Origin: Papaver somniferum | Lineage: Eukaryota > Streptophyta > Magnoliopsida > Ranunculales > Papaveraceae | Assembly: GCF_003573695.1 (NCBI RefSeq) | Contig: NC_039364.1 | Coordinates: 232,369,656-232,433,655, forward strand | Direction: 5' to 3' | Length of the DNA stretch: 64,000 nt | Shown here: piece after piece, positions 1 to 12,221 of the stretch | Layout: every line of letters starts with the position of its first letter | Position numbering within the stretch: the stretch's first letter is position 1 | Translations under genes and position numbers: made by a program | The notes under the pieces: generated by a model | What the model was told of the DNA's origin: nothing | The model's database searches: none | Seen by the model: only the letters and a program-made list of their open reading frames with translations

Positions 1-189
1 TTCCATTTCAGAAAGCAGCATCAACCTGACAACATATACAAATCTGGTTGGTAATCACAAACCGGAAGGATGACATATTTTCTAGTGGAACTTAACCTTG
101 TAACAGGTCCATGTGGCATTTGTTCACCAAAAGTCGCCGTCATCACCCACTACTATATGTTGCTACCCCGAGGGTTGGTCAGCCCAAAT

Positions 190-352
190 AATGCCAACCA
201 TTTCAATAAGTAATTTGGTAGCTCTGGTGGTCCATCTGACGACATTAAAAGCCTACAAAATTAACTGAGATTAATGCCAACCATTTTCAATGAGTAATTT
301 GGTAGCGCTGGGGTGCATCTGACGACATTAAAAGACTACAAAATTAACTGAG
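190..352. repeat. Tandem duplication, about 82-bp period
   Basis: Two adjacent copies, about 190-269 and 273-352, both run from AATGCCAACCATTT to ACAAAATTAACTGAG with a few substitutions and a 1-base indel. It is a local duplication of unknown origin. Confidence 0.8.
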
Positions 353-1199
353 AAAATCGAATTAATACGCATGATGATGCAACATGAAAAATGTTCAATT
401 ATTTGAAAAGCTTTTCAGTGATCATCAAGAGAGATCAGCTTAGATCTATGAAAAAATCTAGCAAACAATGAATAACAAAAAAGACTCTTGTTTGAAAAAA
501 GAAGATTTTATCGTTAGCAATCTTCTCTATTTATATGATGGTCAAATTATTGTATTGAACGGGCCGGCGTAAAAACTATTGTTCTACTTTCGGGAATTAA
601 CTTTGTCTCCTACCCTACCTGGAAAAAGGGTTTTGGTCTTTGGTCAAATTACTATATTGAATCTTTCCTCTATGTTCTTTTCTCTACAAAATCAGGTCTT
701 GGATAATTCAACTTAAAAAGGTCACTAACTCGTGCTTATAGTTACTCTTGAAGTTGTTAAGTTACTTATCATATGACATTTGCATCATTAGCCACTGAGA
801 CTCTGATAGATTTTTCGAGTTCAAAAGAGGCTAGAGTCAAATAATATAACGAAGAAATATTTTCTAATTTAGTACATTTTTAATTGTGACAATATAATGC
901 TTCTTACATCTCCTAATTATAGGAGAAAAACCTAGATGAAAATCAAGCATCAGAATGATGATCTAAACAAAACAAAACAGATGAACTTAACAATTTTATG
1001 TAAATCGGTGGAGAAGACAGGAAACCAACCTGATCTTCCGCGTAGAAACAACGTACAAAGTTTGGAACCACTTCCAAGAATTTCTCAGCTAATTCAAATG
1101 TCCCTCCTTCATCAATGTCACGTTAAACACATTCCCACTTTTGTTTCACCTGTATAAGAAGCTAAAAACACTAAACCAAACAATGGAGACAACTGCTGA

Positions 1200-1293
1200 T
1201 GAAGTATGATATATTTAAGAATTTGAAGAAATAATTTATGTGCATCTGAAGTATGGTATATTTGAGACTTTGATGAATCAATTTATGTGCATC
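1200..1293. repeat. Tandem duplication, 47-bp units
   Basis: Units 1200-1246 and 1247-1293 both start TGAAGTATG and end TTTATGTGCATC, with several substitutions. It looks like a simple local duplication. Confidence 0.75.
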
Positions 1294-1675
1294 TGAAATA
1301 GTGATCATTTCCTTCTCATTTGTAATTATTTCAAATTATCACTCGCTATCACAACTTACAAAATATTTAGATACTTCAAAGAATCACATGACCGAGAAAG
1401 CTCCATACCTAGTGAGTCTTAGAGGATATTTTTTTTAGTATTGTTGGACTACCTTTAAATCTTTAATCGGTGCTTAACCACGTATAAGAGTGCCAACCAT
1501 GCCATCATTACACTTGTGGATTTTTGGAACTCTGATTTTTTGACATTGTAGATAGTGTGCATCGCAAACTTTAGTCCCTTACTTCACTTCCCCTCAAGCC
1601 TCTTTTCGTGCTTCCCTTGCTGATTCCGTAAATCACCCTGGTGGGCCCGGGAGAGCGTATAAAATTGAAGCGCAA

Positions 1676-4200
1676 TAAAAACGGGCCTACAGTAATACCG
1701 CAAGTGCACGGTCGTCAGTTGTAGCTCGTGCAAGTACGGGTCGATCCACAGAGACTGGGGGTGTTTGGAGTTTCTAGCTATTTGGGCTCTAAATTGCTAT
1801 TGGGCTTCTCATTGTGCTTTGGGCTTAGTGGGTTTGTTTGTAATGATGAAGTGCTTTAGGCCTTGGGCCTTTGAATGATTTTGGAATGAATTGTGAACTT
1901 GGGCTCAACAGTTCAATTGTGCACTTGGCTTTGGTGTACTGAATTGGACTGGGCTTGTGATGTGATTTGAGCCTTGGGTTGAGCTGGGCTTTCACAGTGA
2001 ACTTTCACAGTAAAGTGAACTGGGCCTTAGCTTGAGCTAGGCTTCTGAGCTATGAACTAGGCTTTAGAGCTTTAAACAGATTACAATGGGCTTTTGTAAA
2101 ACAAGGTAATAAATGCAGTAACAAGAACAGGAGAAACAAATGAGAAGAAAGAGCAAATAGTGGCAGTGAAGCTGTGATATTTACAAAGCAATGAAGATGG
2201 TAGTGAAATAATGAGACAATGGATGATAAAACAATAAACACAAGAAAACAGATACAAATACAAAACACAAAACAGGTGACAGTGGCAGTGAGGATGGCAA
2301 TGGAAATGAAGCAAAGAGAAAGACCAAGGCAGTTAACAAAGCAAAGATGACAAAACAGCATGGAACCAAGGCTGTGAGCCAAGGGCAGGGGGGAGTTTGT
2401 GCACTTATTTCAGTGCACAACAGCTACAAATGCAAGAAATTAAACAAGCAAAACAGGTAAGGAGATAAACTGAACAGGAAGCAAAACAGAACTGAATTTA
2501 AGTGACTGTAAAAGGGATTATGGCTAAGCTAAGGGCTTAGAATCCACCTTTGTGTCCTAGCCAAGCAATGTGATCCTAGGTTGAGTTGAAAATCCTATGC
2601 ATACATCTAGAATGGGAGGAAAACCAATTTGCTCACTAGTTTGCCCCTAGCATTGACTGTCTTTTGATAGAACAATCAATCACAGGCACTATGGGCATTA
2701 GTCTCTTCCCATTGCTCAATCAAAACAATGCACTAAGGCTCTAACCTAGCATTCCACTATCAGACAGTGCACTAAGGTTTCATCTAAACCTTAACACAAT
2801 GAATTAGAACATAATGCAACTACTACTGAATTTAAACATAAACTTGAAATAAACTGAACTGAAATTGAAATTTGAATATAAACAGGACATTAAAACAGGG
2901 AAAGGAATTAAACACATGAACATTACACAAAACCGAACATGAACAGAACATCAAAGTTCTGGACACTGGCTATTCCAGCATAAGCCTTTACATCACAACA
3001 GTCCCTTCTATTTATACCCACAGACCCAATTTGGGTTTAGACCCTGTTTTCCCCAAATTCCCAAAATACACAGTGGACCTAGGGTTTCGACAAATTAGGG
3101 GAATGGTTTAATTACTTACCCTATTTCACTCACTCTCCTCCTCCCAATTCTCTCTCAACAGAATTAGGGTTCATATACAAAAAACCCCCAAATTGACAGT
3201 AGACTAGGGTTTTGATTTTCGAACTTACCAAACGTGATAAGACGACTCCGTCTTCAACCCATGCCTCTTCTCCCTTCTCTGGTCCTTCCCATTCCTCAAT
3301 TTCATCTCTAGGTCACCTACTTCATCAACCTATCACGCTTAGGGTTTCAGGGAAGAAACGTGAGAGATTGAGGGAATAGGGGGCTAGATAGTTAGGGGGT
3401 GATGATGGGTTGGTAGTTTAGGGATGATGTGAGACAGGTAGAGGTGGTGATGGAGTCAGAGCAGGTGGAGAAGGTGGTGGTGGTTCTGCAACTGTCGGGG
3501 TAGGGGAGAAAGAGGGAGAAGAAGAAAGAGAAGAGAACAGAAGAATGGTCGATGTTTTTAGGTTAATAGGTATAGGTTGCTAGTGTGTGAGGCGGGATAT
3601 CAAAGTTCAATGTTGGCGAATCTGAGTCACTGGATGCGAAGCTGGTAGGTGAATCGGATGGCTACCCCTGAAGAGGCTGGTAGCGACCGTCGGATGTCTT
3701 GATACAACGAAGTTAACGGCGAAGATCGAGGTTAGGTGCTGTAGTGTTTAGCGGAAGTATCGATATTTGATGCGCGGCAAAGAAGCGACCGTAGGATCTA
3801 AATGTGATCTAATCTGAAGGCTTGGAATTTAGGTACTATGGTGTTTTGCAGGGACTTCAGATTTTGATGAACGATGAAGAAGCGACCATTGGATGATGAG
3901 ATGGATCCGATCTAACGGCTGAGAATGGAGGCGGGTATGGATATAGAAAATGGGTTTGGGTAAGGGTTTTGGGCCTTGGGTATGCCAAGCCCATATCTTC
4001 TTTAAGAACAATTCTTCCTTCTTGAGCCCATTCCTAGCTTTTTGGACGTGTGCTCCATTCTTTGCGGCTTCCTTGTCAAACTTCAATTGTATAAATACTC
4101 CTTTACCGATTAACTTTTAATCGATGAGTGTCGGATCACACTAACCATGATCGAAGCGAAGATCAGTACCCTAACGACACCAACTGCAATTGTAAGGTAT
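1676..4200 (-). mobile_element. Possible old minus-strand Ty3/gypsy LTR
   Basis: The left edge carries a block around 1690-1760 (ACCGCAAGTGCAC, then GATCCACAGAGACTGGG) that resembles sequence near the 3' ends of Athila/Tat-type LTRs read in reverse; this resemblance is from memory. The rest is non-coding, with blocks such as GGGTTTTGGGCC and, on the minus strand, a TATA-like TATTTATACA near 4085-4097. Neither LTR boundary, PBS nor target duplication could be fixed, and the 85-codon minus ORF at 3829-4086 shows no domain. It could instead be an old gene-derived 5' region. Confidence 0.3.
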
Positions 4201-5136
4201 ATGTCAGAAATGTGAAATCTAATTATCATCGAGTAACAAATATATATGAAATTAAGACAATACGAAAGATCAAAATCTTTCTGAGAGGTTAAATTTTTTT
4301 CGTGGTCTCGTTTCTCTACTTTGATATCATGACAATTGAAAAATCAAAATTTAATTCTAAAAAGGATAGATTTTAAATCCACGTTTTGCGTTTCATCTTT
4401 GCAATAGATGGTTCTGCGACTGAAAATATGATCAAGGAAATTTTAAAGAAGGCAAACACCAAACAAATAAATAAATCGCGTTTCCAAAGTTAAAGTGAGA
4501 AAATAATTTGATCAAAGGAGAGTTGGATTTAAAGTGATTACCTCTTCGTTGGATTTATCAATAAAACAACTCATTCAACTCTTCAACTCATCATAAGCCA
4601 AATACTAACCATGGTACTGGAAGACCTGCATTCTTACCACCATGCAAAAATCATCCAGATTCAGTGAAGAAGAACTGGGTTTTTTATTTACATTCAAGAC
4701 ATCTTGAGAGGGTAAAACAATTCCCTCTTACAAAATCTCTTACCCTCGATAGGAAAAATTTGGTACGAAAAGATTTAGGTGACTTTTAGAAGATGATGAA
4801 GAACGGAAGAACAGGGTTTCATTGGATATTAATTTGATGAGTGTGGTGTGTTTTCGACATAACTATTTATGCACCTGGAGAGTCGTCTCGCTAAAGCCTA
4901 AAATCGTGTAGAGTAAACCTATCTTCTCAAATATTATGCGAAAAGTCATTTGGTTGAATATTTTTATATATTCCGTTAATATGGCAATGTGTCGATGACC
5001 AAAAGACGTGTCTTTTCCTTTTCTTACTTGCTGACAATGCTGCCACATGGCAATCTATATTTCCAGAAAACTCGTAATTCATTTCCGTCGCGACACATCA
5101 GCCAAATCATTCTCCTTTATATTAAGAAGAATTGAT
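4201..5136. other. Unassigned DNA, probably includes the left part of Copia LTR-A
   Basis: No coding potential is seen. By analogy with LTR-B (about 0.84 kb after removing insertions), LTR-A should begin somewhere near 4.4-4.6 kb, but I could not align the two LTRs beyond their shared 175 bp and could not find a TG boundary or target duplication. Confidence 0.35.
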
Positions 5137-5312
5137 ATACCCGTTTTATGGATTAACTTGATGTACTTTGGCCTTATGTACACATCCCACAAAACAGAAA
5201 GTTTTGCCTTTAGTACATGATCTAAACCTAACACACACTTGATTAAGATTAGGATAATACGATTTTATTAAACTAAACATGATTTGCTGCTAAACCATAA
5301 AAAAGTCTAACA
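5137..5312 (-). repeat. Minus-strand Copia LTR-A, U3 end
   Basis: Nearly identical to 29751-29922. On the minus strand the LTR starts TGTTAGAC at 5312, directly after a polypurine tract (AACCAAGTGGGAGAA, rc of 5313-5327). That PPT/LTR junction is typical of plant Ty1/copia elements and fixes the orientation. The left LTR end was not found. Confidence 0.65.
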
Positions 5313-7301
5313 TTCTCCCACTTGGTTAAGCAACAAATCATTTCTATTTGTTTTGAAAAACATTTAGCAAAAAACCTCTCGGATCAGTAACAAAAAGACC
5401 GTAGGTGCGCACCCATTTTGGAAAACAAAAAATCTTAATCGATGTTCAATATATCATGTATAAATGAAGATTAGATCAGAAAGAACGTTATTGTCGGACC
5501 ATAGATACACAAACACCATTTAGAAGATGGATTGGCCATTTCTACAATCACCACACTAGACAGGCCATTATCCTTAAGCTAAATACGGGCATACATAGTT
5601 TCAGGATGCCTACAAACTTAAAGTTACACAATGAGCTACACTTTATGCTCATTGACAAGTACACTTTACGATCTCAACAAGATCCTTCTTCACACCTCTA
5701 AGGTTAGAAATGAGCTCCACTTTATGCTCAAACTGAAACACTACTTGAGGATTTAACTTTATGATCTCAAAAGAGATCCGCACCTGCACAAACACAATTT
5801 TGCAGCAAACATAATATATGCATGCTCCCACTGTACTATACAATGCAAAAAAAAAAGAACTTTACTCCAACTAGACTCTATAACACAACCACATAGTAGA
5901 GTTACGTCATTTGTGAGACCGAACAAGCATATATACCGACCTTATAAAGCTTATATGTAAACTGAAACATGATTGCATTATCATACTCACAAGTACAAAC
6001 ACACAAGGCAAGAAAATATACAAGGCTAAAGAGAAAAGATACTTACATATGTCAAAATCTCAAAAATGGGAAACATAGAAGCACTTACTGATATTGGAGG
6101 TGTGAAACATAGAATTTGATTACCATCAAACTTCAAGGAAATGAAGAAGATATGGTCCAACTACCCGCTGACTTCGTGAAGCTTTAAACTTAGAAGGTGA
6201 TACTCGTTGAAGTGTCTGGAAGATGTTTGACCATCATATCTTGTACCTGAGACTGATTTTAGTAGAACGTGGAAATGCTAACTTTGTTTCTTGCTTTCTG
6301 TGCCGATTACTGTACCATCTTTCTACTGTTCTACAAGATCTTGGTACCATTGAGTAGAACAACCTTTGATGGTGACTTATGGATTTCCGTTGTTGTAATG
6401 TTGTAGCAACCAAAGAACTTCTGGATGGATTGGAAACGGACTAGGCAGTGATTTTTTTGAATATTTTGATTGCTTTCTACTATCACTTCACTGCAGGATG
6501 AACATACCATCATCACCACTATTGCATAGCTTCTCACGATGACACGGAACTGATAACTTGAAAGTGGACAACCTTCATCAGCACTTTAACCTTCTCTTCA
6601 ACAGAAAACTTTCTCGGGCAACATCAGGTACATCCCATGAACATTCTATTGGAATTTCTCACTTGAATTTGATCCACTTAAGCCTCGATACCACCCATAG
6701 CCACTGAAATTATGAAATATTTAAAACTTAACAAAGACAGAATTCAGTTTATTTTCCTTAGACCTTGTGGCAAGCATAAACTTTATTACCATCACTTCAC
6801 CTTTGGGTAAAGTTAAAACATATCGAAATCCCATGGATTGAAGTTCAAGACTGATCTACTCATATAAAGTAAGTAACGGATCTGTTAAACCTTTGGGTTC
6901 ATTAGAAATATCATTTACTAGATATGAACAAATCATCTTGTCCATTAAAGATAACATCTGCATGATTAACCTTTGGGTTTTGGCATACATAATGACATCC
7001 AAAATGCAACTTTATGCAGACCCTTACATACAAAAATATGCACTTTTGTATTCTATCAAAGTATCACTTTGGCAACACTTATCAAATAAAAAAAAATATA
7101 CAAGACTGCGGCCTTTGAACACTTTCAACTTCATTTTAGGGCAACAATATAAAAAACAAAACACTTATACATGGTACTAGCAAATTCAGAATCAATATAC
7201 CATGAAAACATATGAGATTCTAAAAAATTTCATGTTAAACACAACAATTACACCAAAATCTCATGTAGAACACAATTTAAACATATGGGCTCTGATACCA
7301 A
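5313..7301 (-). mobile_element. Internal region of a minus-strand non-coding Copia element
   Basis: Bounded on the right by a perfect reverse-complement initiator-Met PBS (TGGTATCAGAGC, 7289-7300) one base from an LTR edge (TGTT at 7302), and on the left by the polypurine tract at 5313-5327. The roughly 2 kb between has only short ORFs with no Gag, protease, RT or integrase motif, so this is a non-autonomous, LARD/TRIM-like derivative. The first 170 bp recur at 29923-30085. Confidence 0.6.
7289..7300 (-). other. Primer-binding site, tRNA-iMet type
   Basis: The reverse complement reads TGGTATCAGAGC, an exact match to the PBS used by most plant Copia elements. It lies one base inside the LTR edge at 7302, so the 5' LTR of this minus-strand element lies to the right. 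Confidence 0.8.
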
Positions 7302-7309
7302 TGTTAAAT

Positions 7310-8760
7310 TGTTAGAGCACTGCTCGGTCGAACTCGCATGCGCTGCTATCTCAAGCATGTTTGTCAATGTTAGTGATCAAAACTATAAGTCTTGATTTCT
7401 AGCCTATTTATAGATGTCTCAGACTAGGACGTAGTTTGTGTAGTTGAGCTTAGACTTCATGACGTTTATCACTTGAAGACGAAGAAGTATTAAGGAGAGC
7501 TTGTGGAACTTCATAGACAAAAGGTATGTGGAATATTAAACTCATTTATCACTTGGAAAGTGTATTTCTACTCTATCTCTTATATTGAGACATAAGTCGT
7601 ATTACGATATAGTTTTCTATATACATATTTGAGATTTCGAGCTGAGTATATCTCGCTTACATATTTCTCGAAATATGTGTTGGAAGCTTTCGCTTCGACC
7701 AAGTTCATCTTATATCATGAGAAAATTACCGAGTAACATCTTACATGGTTTGTGTGATACAATCATTTGGTGTAAGACTTGGAATGTTTCGATAATGATT
7801 ATTTCAATATCTTAAAAATTGCTTTGATGTTAATAGTCTGTGAAAACGGCTATTGTCATTATAGAAGAATGTTTCAGTGATTGAAATAAAGAGTTTCGAA
7901 TCTTGTAACCATCTTTGGATATAAGCATAGTGTGTTTGCACGTTAGTGTATAAGTCCATAACCAGGAACCTAAAGTATGCATACTTGTGTGTATACAAAA
8001 AGGTTGTAGGAGACTGGGTAAGTATGTGTACACATGCACATACTGGCGGAAGTTCACGTCCGTGAATTTCTGTTGAGTTTGAAAACCAAACCAAACTCAT
8101 CTGGTTTCCTAAAGTACACGTACCCGTACGTATATTGGCGGAAGTTCACGTCTGTGAATTTCTGCTGAGTTTGAAAATTAAAACAAACTCAAATCCGGTT
8201 ACTTAAGTGAGCGTACCCGTACGCATACTTAAGTAGGTTACTCTCTAAAATCGGTTTTATATGAACCTAAATATTTATCAATAAGGAATGCAATCTTTGT
8301 AAACCGTGGCTATAATGTTCATCTATTGATTCGAGTGAATCAAACCGATTTTGCTTCAATTGTGTTCTTGTATAAATCTATGAGAATGTAGCAATTGAAC
8401 AACTCTTTAACTAGTTTCATTTGAGTCATTTTAACTAGTTATGGTTAAGATGAATAAGGTTGATATGAGAGTAATCATATGGCTAACCTCGGTTAACTAT
8501 TTGTGAACCAACATGGTGTACACATTTGGGTACGGTTACATAAACCTAAATTATGGTACATTTAATTTTTGTGTAACAAGCTAAGTTCGATCTAAAGGTT
8601 GAAAGATATTAGCTTGGTTGAATCAGGTTTTTCATCTAACGGTGAACATTGAATACTTTGTTACCAAGGTAACTTGGATTTCAGACCCTGATTTAAAAAC
8701 TATATAAAGGAGAACTCTATCAACTGGGAAACCTAATCCCCACACCTCATGTGTGTTACT
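7310..8760 (+). repeat. e1 5' LTR, part 1 (U3 and start of R)
   Basis: Starts TGTTAGAGCACTGCTCGG, the family's LTR start. It contains two copies of the U3 dyad TTCACG-TC-CGTGAA (8053-8066; 8145-8158 with one G.T change), pairs of TACG/TACC motifs, and a TATA box TATATAAAGG at 8701-8710. It is interrupted at 8760 by a Tat-type solo LTR. Confidence 0.85.
8701..8710 (+). promoter_or_regulatory. TATA box of e1 5' LTR
   Basis: TATATAAAGG stands in the same place in every SIRE-like LTR here (10895, 17178, 23641, 36407, 49435, 52666; minus strand 31520-31529), followed after 30-50 bp by a conserved CCCCACACCTCCTGTG-like segment. It probably marks the U3/R boundary; no transcript evidence is available. 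Confidence 0.65.
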
Positions 8761-9231
8761 TGTAGTTGCAGGAAATCCTATACTACACCCCTCATATGAT
8801 TTCATTATTAATCGACTCATTTTTAGGTTTTCACTCTTAATTTTATTGATCAATCTTTGAATGTTCTTACAAGAAAAGATAAAGAAATCAAGAACCACCT
8901 CTGCTCTATACTTTCTCTCTCCTATTTACTTGTTTCTTACTCAAAAAAGATCTCTCTTTTCTTTACAACTAGAACGACTATTTATAGGGAAAATACATAG
9001 TGAATGACAGCTAATCTGTCCTTTATTTTCGGGTATGATCTGCGACATTCTCGCAACCTTACAAATATTAATTTCGCAATCTCTCTAATTTTCACAGGAC
9101 TATCACATCTTTCTCGTGATCTTAGCTGACGTCATTTATTACATTCTTTCTGAAATTGTTCTGCGACGCTGTTGTATTGTGTTGTTGATAATTTCGCTAA
9201 AATATTGTCGCTGCGAGATTCTGATCCTACA
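8761..9231 (-). mobile_element. Solo LTR of the Tat-type family (471 bp)
   Basis: Plus-strand ends are TGTAGTTGCAGG and GATCCTACA, matching the LTRs of Tat-type copies 1 and 2 over the full 471 bp. Flanks TTACT (8756-8760) and TTATT (9232-9236) are a 5-bp target duplication with one mismatch. The e1 LTR resumes directly after it, so it is a solo LTR left by LTR-LTR recombination. Orientation is set by copies 1 and 2, whose PBS shows that the family reads on the minus strand. Confidence 0.88.
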
Positions 9232-9542
9232 TTATTAGTTGCATAACTAGAGTCGATTCTCCTTTAACCTTAGGTTTCTTCTCGAGACCCTGTAGGTTAA
9301 CGACTTGAAGACTTCATTGGGATTGTGAAGCCAGACCCAACTATTCTCTTTGTAGTTGTGTGATCTGATCTTGCTATTTCTATCGTGATTGAGTGCAATT
9401 GTAAAACTGGATTGAGATTTATATCTCCCATAGGTAAGATAGAAAAGTAGTCACAAACACCTTCGTCTCATCTTTTGTGATTCCATAATAACTTGTTTCG
9501 CTAGTCAATTAAATTTATTGTGAGGTGATTGATAATACTAGG
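9232..9542 (+). repeat. e1 5' LTR, part 2
   Basis: Continues the e1 LTR (GAGTCGATTCTCCTTTAACC leader block) up to the insertion of e2. It ends in CTAGG (9538-9542), the left copy of the e2 target duplication. Confidence 0.85.
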
Positions 9543-11998
9543 TGTTAGAGCATTGCTCGGTCGAACTCGCATGCGTTGCTATCTCAAGCATGTTTGTCAA
9601 GTTTAGTTGTCAAAACTATATATCTTGATTTCTAGACTACTTATAGCAAAGTATCGATTTAGGACAGTTTAGTGTAGTTGAGCTCCAGACTCCATGGAAA
9701 TCATCTTACGAAGACGAAAAACTACTCAAGGAACCAGTGGAACATCGACTAAAAGGTATGTGGAGACTTGAACTTATCTATCACTCAAAAGTCTATCTAC
9801 TATATCTCCTAGTCTTGAGACAAAGTCGTATAAGTATGATAGTTTTCATACATACACATTTGCTATTTCGAGCCGAGTTTACTCACCTATATTTTTCTCG
9901 AAATATGTTTGGTAAGCTTTCGCTTTAACCACTTTTCATCTTAACCTGTGACGAAATTCATGATGACGTTTCAATCTTGAAAATAGCTTTGATGACGATA
10001 GTCATGAATAACGATTGTTATAACATTATAGAAGAATGTTTCAATGTTTGAAATATAGAGTTAGGATTACTTAACCAACTATGGATATAAGCATATATAG
10101 TGTGTTTGCACATTAGTGTATAAATCCATGTGACGGAAACTGTGTGTGAGCATATGTGTGCATACGGTATTGGTGACAGGTTGGGTACGCGTACCAGCGT
10201 GTGCATATGTGTGCATAGTGTGTGAAGGAGACAGGTTGGGTACGCGTACCAGCGGAAGTTTTCGAACCGAAAATTTCTGCTGAGTTTGTAAGTTTGCAAA
10301 CTTGTTAAACCATCCACCTTGGGTACGCATACCCGTACGCGTACCACGGAAGTTTTCGACCGAAAATTTCTGCTGAGTTTGTAAACTCAAATCTGGTAGA
10401 CATGGTACACCTACCCGTAATATATTGTTCATGAACTTAAACAATAAATTCGGAAGTTCATAAACTTAAACTACAAATCAATAAGGAATGCAATCTTTGC
10501 AAATCATGGCTATATAGTTCATGAATTGATTCAAGTGAATCAAACCGATTTTGTTTTAATTGTGTCTATTCATAAAGACCTAAGCAATTGAACAACTCTT
10601 CAACTATTTCTTATGAGTCATTTGAACTAGTTATGTAAAGAAGATAAATATGGTTAATATGGAACTGCTCATATGGCTAACCATTGGTTAACCATTTGTA
10701 AACCAACTAAGGGTACAGTTTAGGTACGGTTACTCAAACCTAAATGAAATACATTTCATTTGTGTGTGACAAGCTAAGTTTTGATCTAACGGTTGAAAGA
10801 TATTAGCTTAGTTAAATAAGGTTTTTCATCTAACAATGAATATTAAATGCTTTATTACCAAGGTAACTTGGATTGCAAAACCTGATTTGAAAACTATATA
10901 AAGGAGACATCTAGTTGGTTTTGATAGAGTAGATTCTCCTTTAACCTTAGGTTTCTTCTCGAGACCCTGTAGGTTAACGACGGAAAGACTTCATTGGGAT
11001 TGTGAAGCTAGACGAAACTACTTCTCTTGTAGTTGAGCGATCTGATCTTGGCATTTTATATCGTACGAGTTCAATTGAATAATTGACTTGAGATTATATA
11101 TCCGATTAGGCCAGATAAAAAGAAATCACAAACATCTTCGTCTCATCGTTTGTGATTCCACAATATCTAGTTTAGCTCCCATACGATTTAGATTATTGTG
11201 AGGTGATTGATAATTATAGGTTGTTCTTCGGGAATATAAGTCCGGGTTATAAATTAGTTCCTGTTCACCTTGATTTTATCAAAAGACGGAACAAAACTCT
11301 TAGGTTTATCTGTGGGAGATAGATTTATCTATCATCGTAGACTTTTGATACAGATTTGTTTATTAAAGTCTTCGACTTTTGGTCGTAGCAACTCTTAGTT
11401 GTGGGTGAGATCAGCTAAGGGAATAAAGTGCGTAGTATCATGCTGGGATCAGAGACTAAGGAGTCTAACTGTACCTTGAATCAGTGTGATATTGATTAGG
11501 GTTCAACTATACTCCAGACCGAAGTTAGTTTGTAGTAGGCTAGTGTTTGTATCGGCTTAATACAGTGTGGTGTTCAATCTGGACTAGGTCGCGGGATTTT
11601 TCTATATTTGCGGTTTCCTCGTTAACAAAATTTCTGGTGTCTGTGTTATTTCTATTCCGCATTATATTTTGTTATATAATTGAAATATCACATGCTGTGC
11701 GTTAGGATCAATCAATTTGAATATCCAACCTTTGGTTGTTGATTTAAATTGATTGACACTTGGATATTGGTCTTTGGCACCATCCAAGTTTATCTCTCTA
11801 GTATTTGATAAAGACTCGCAGATTTCCATTTGCTTGAGTAAAGATCAAATCGAGAGATTGAGATATTATCTCTTTGATATACTTTTATCTAGATTGAGTC
11901 TGACTGTCTAGTCGATTCTCTATAAAGTATATTGGAGTTAGTTCATACAGATTGCTAATCGAAATATTGGGGGAGGTTGTTAGACCCCCGCTTTTTCA
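9543..11998 (+). repeat. e2 5' LTR
   Basis: 2456 bp, TG...CA. The U3 holds three exact palindromes GTACGCGTAC (10185-10194, 10240-10249, 10335-10344) and two dyads with TTTTCG/CGAAAA arms (10259-10273, 10353-10366). The TATA box is at 10895-10904. R/U5 contains the family leader and ends GACCCCCGCTTTTTCA. Confidence 0.92.
10895..10904 (+). promoter_or_regulatory. TATA box of e2 5' LTR
   Basis: TATATAAAGG stands about 1.35 kb into the LTR, the position conserved in all family LTRs. It is the likely promoter for the e2 transcript. Confidence 0.65.
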
Positions 11999-12221
11999 AT
12001 TGGTACCAGAGCTGGCAAACACGTTTAAGACCTCAAAAGTCTGTGTTTGTAGCGATATGACTTTCTAGTCGATTCTCTTGAAAGTATATTGGAGTTAGTC
12101 CATACAGATTTCTAATCGAAATATTGGGTGAGGTTGTTAGACCCCCGCTTTTTCAATTGGTACCAAAGCTGGCAAACATGTTTAAGACCTCAAAAGTCCG
12201 TGTTTGTAGCGATATGACTCT
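11908..12221 (+). repeat. 157-bp tandem duplication that doubles LTR end, PBS and leader
   Basis: Units 11908-12064 and 12065-12221 each contain the last 90 bp of U5, the LTR terminus CTTTTTCA, a PBS and the leader up to GATATGACT. The first PBS is TGGTACCAGAGC (12001-12012), the second TGGTACCAAAGC (12158-12169). The junction shows microhomology (TGACT-TCTAG on both sides). The gag start follows unit 2 immediately. Only the 5' end is affected; the 3' LTR has a single terminus. Confidence 0.88.

Larger units (their letters stand above)
1..1675. other. Anonymous AT-rich DNA, no gene seen
   Basis: No ORF here is long or composition-biased enough to support as a gene; the longest (936-1157, 73 codons) has no recognisable motif. 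The stretch holds two short tandem duplications (listed separately) and otherwise nothing I can identify. Confidence 0.6.

Noticed and set aside
190..352. Possible CRISPR-like or satellite array
   Set aside because: Only two copies with no spacer structure; a simple tandem duplication in plant DNA.
3829..4086. 85-codon minus ORF in the possible old LTR
   Set aside because: No domain, short, and flanked by non-coding LTR-like sequence.
10018..10444. Overlapping minus-strand ORFs with repeated VRVPNLSP segments
   Set aside because: They are translations of the U3 palindrome repeats in an LTR, in several frames, and change with each repeat version.
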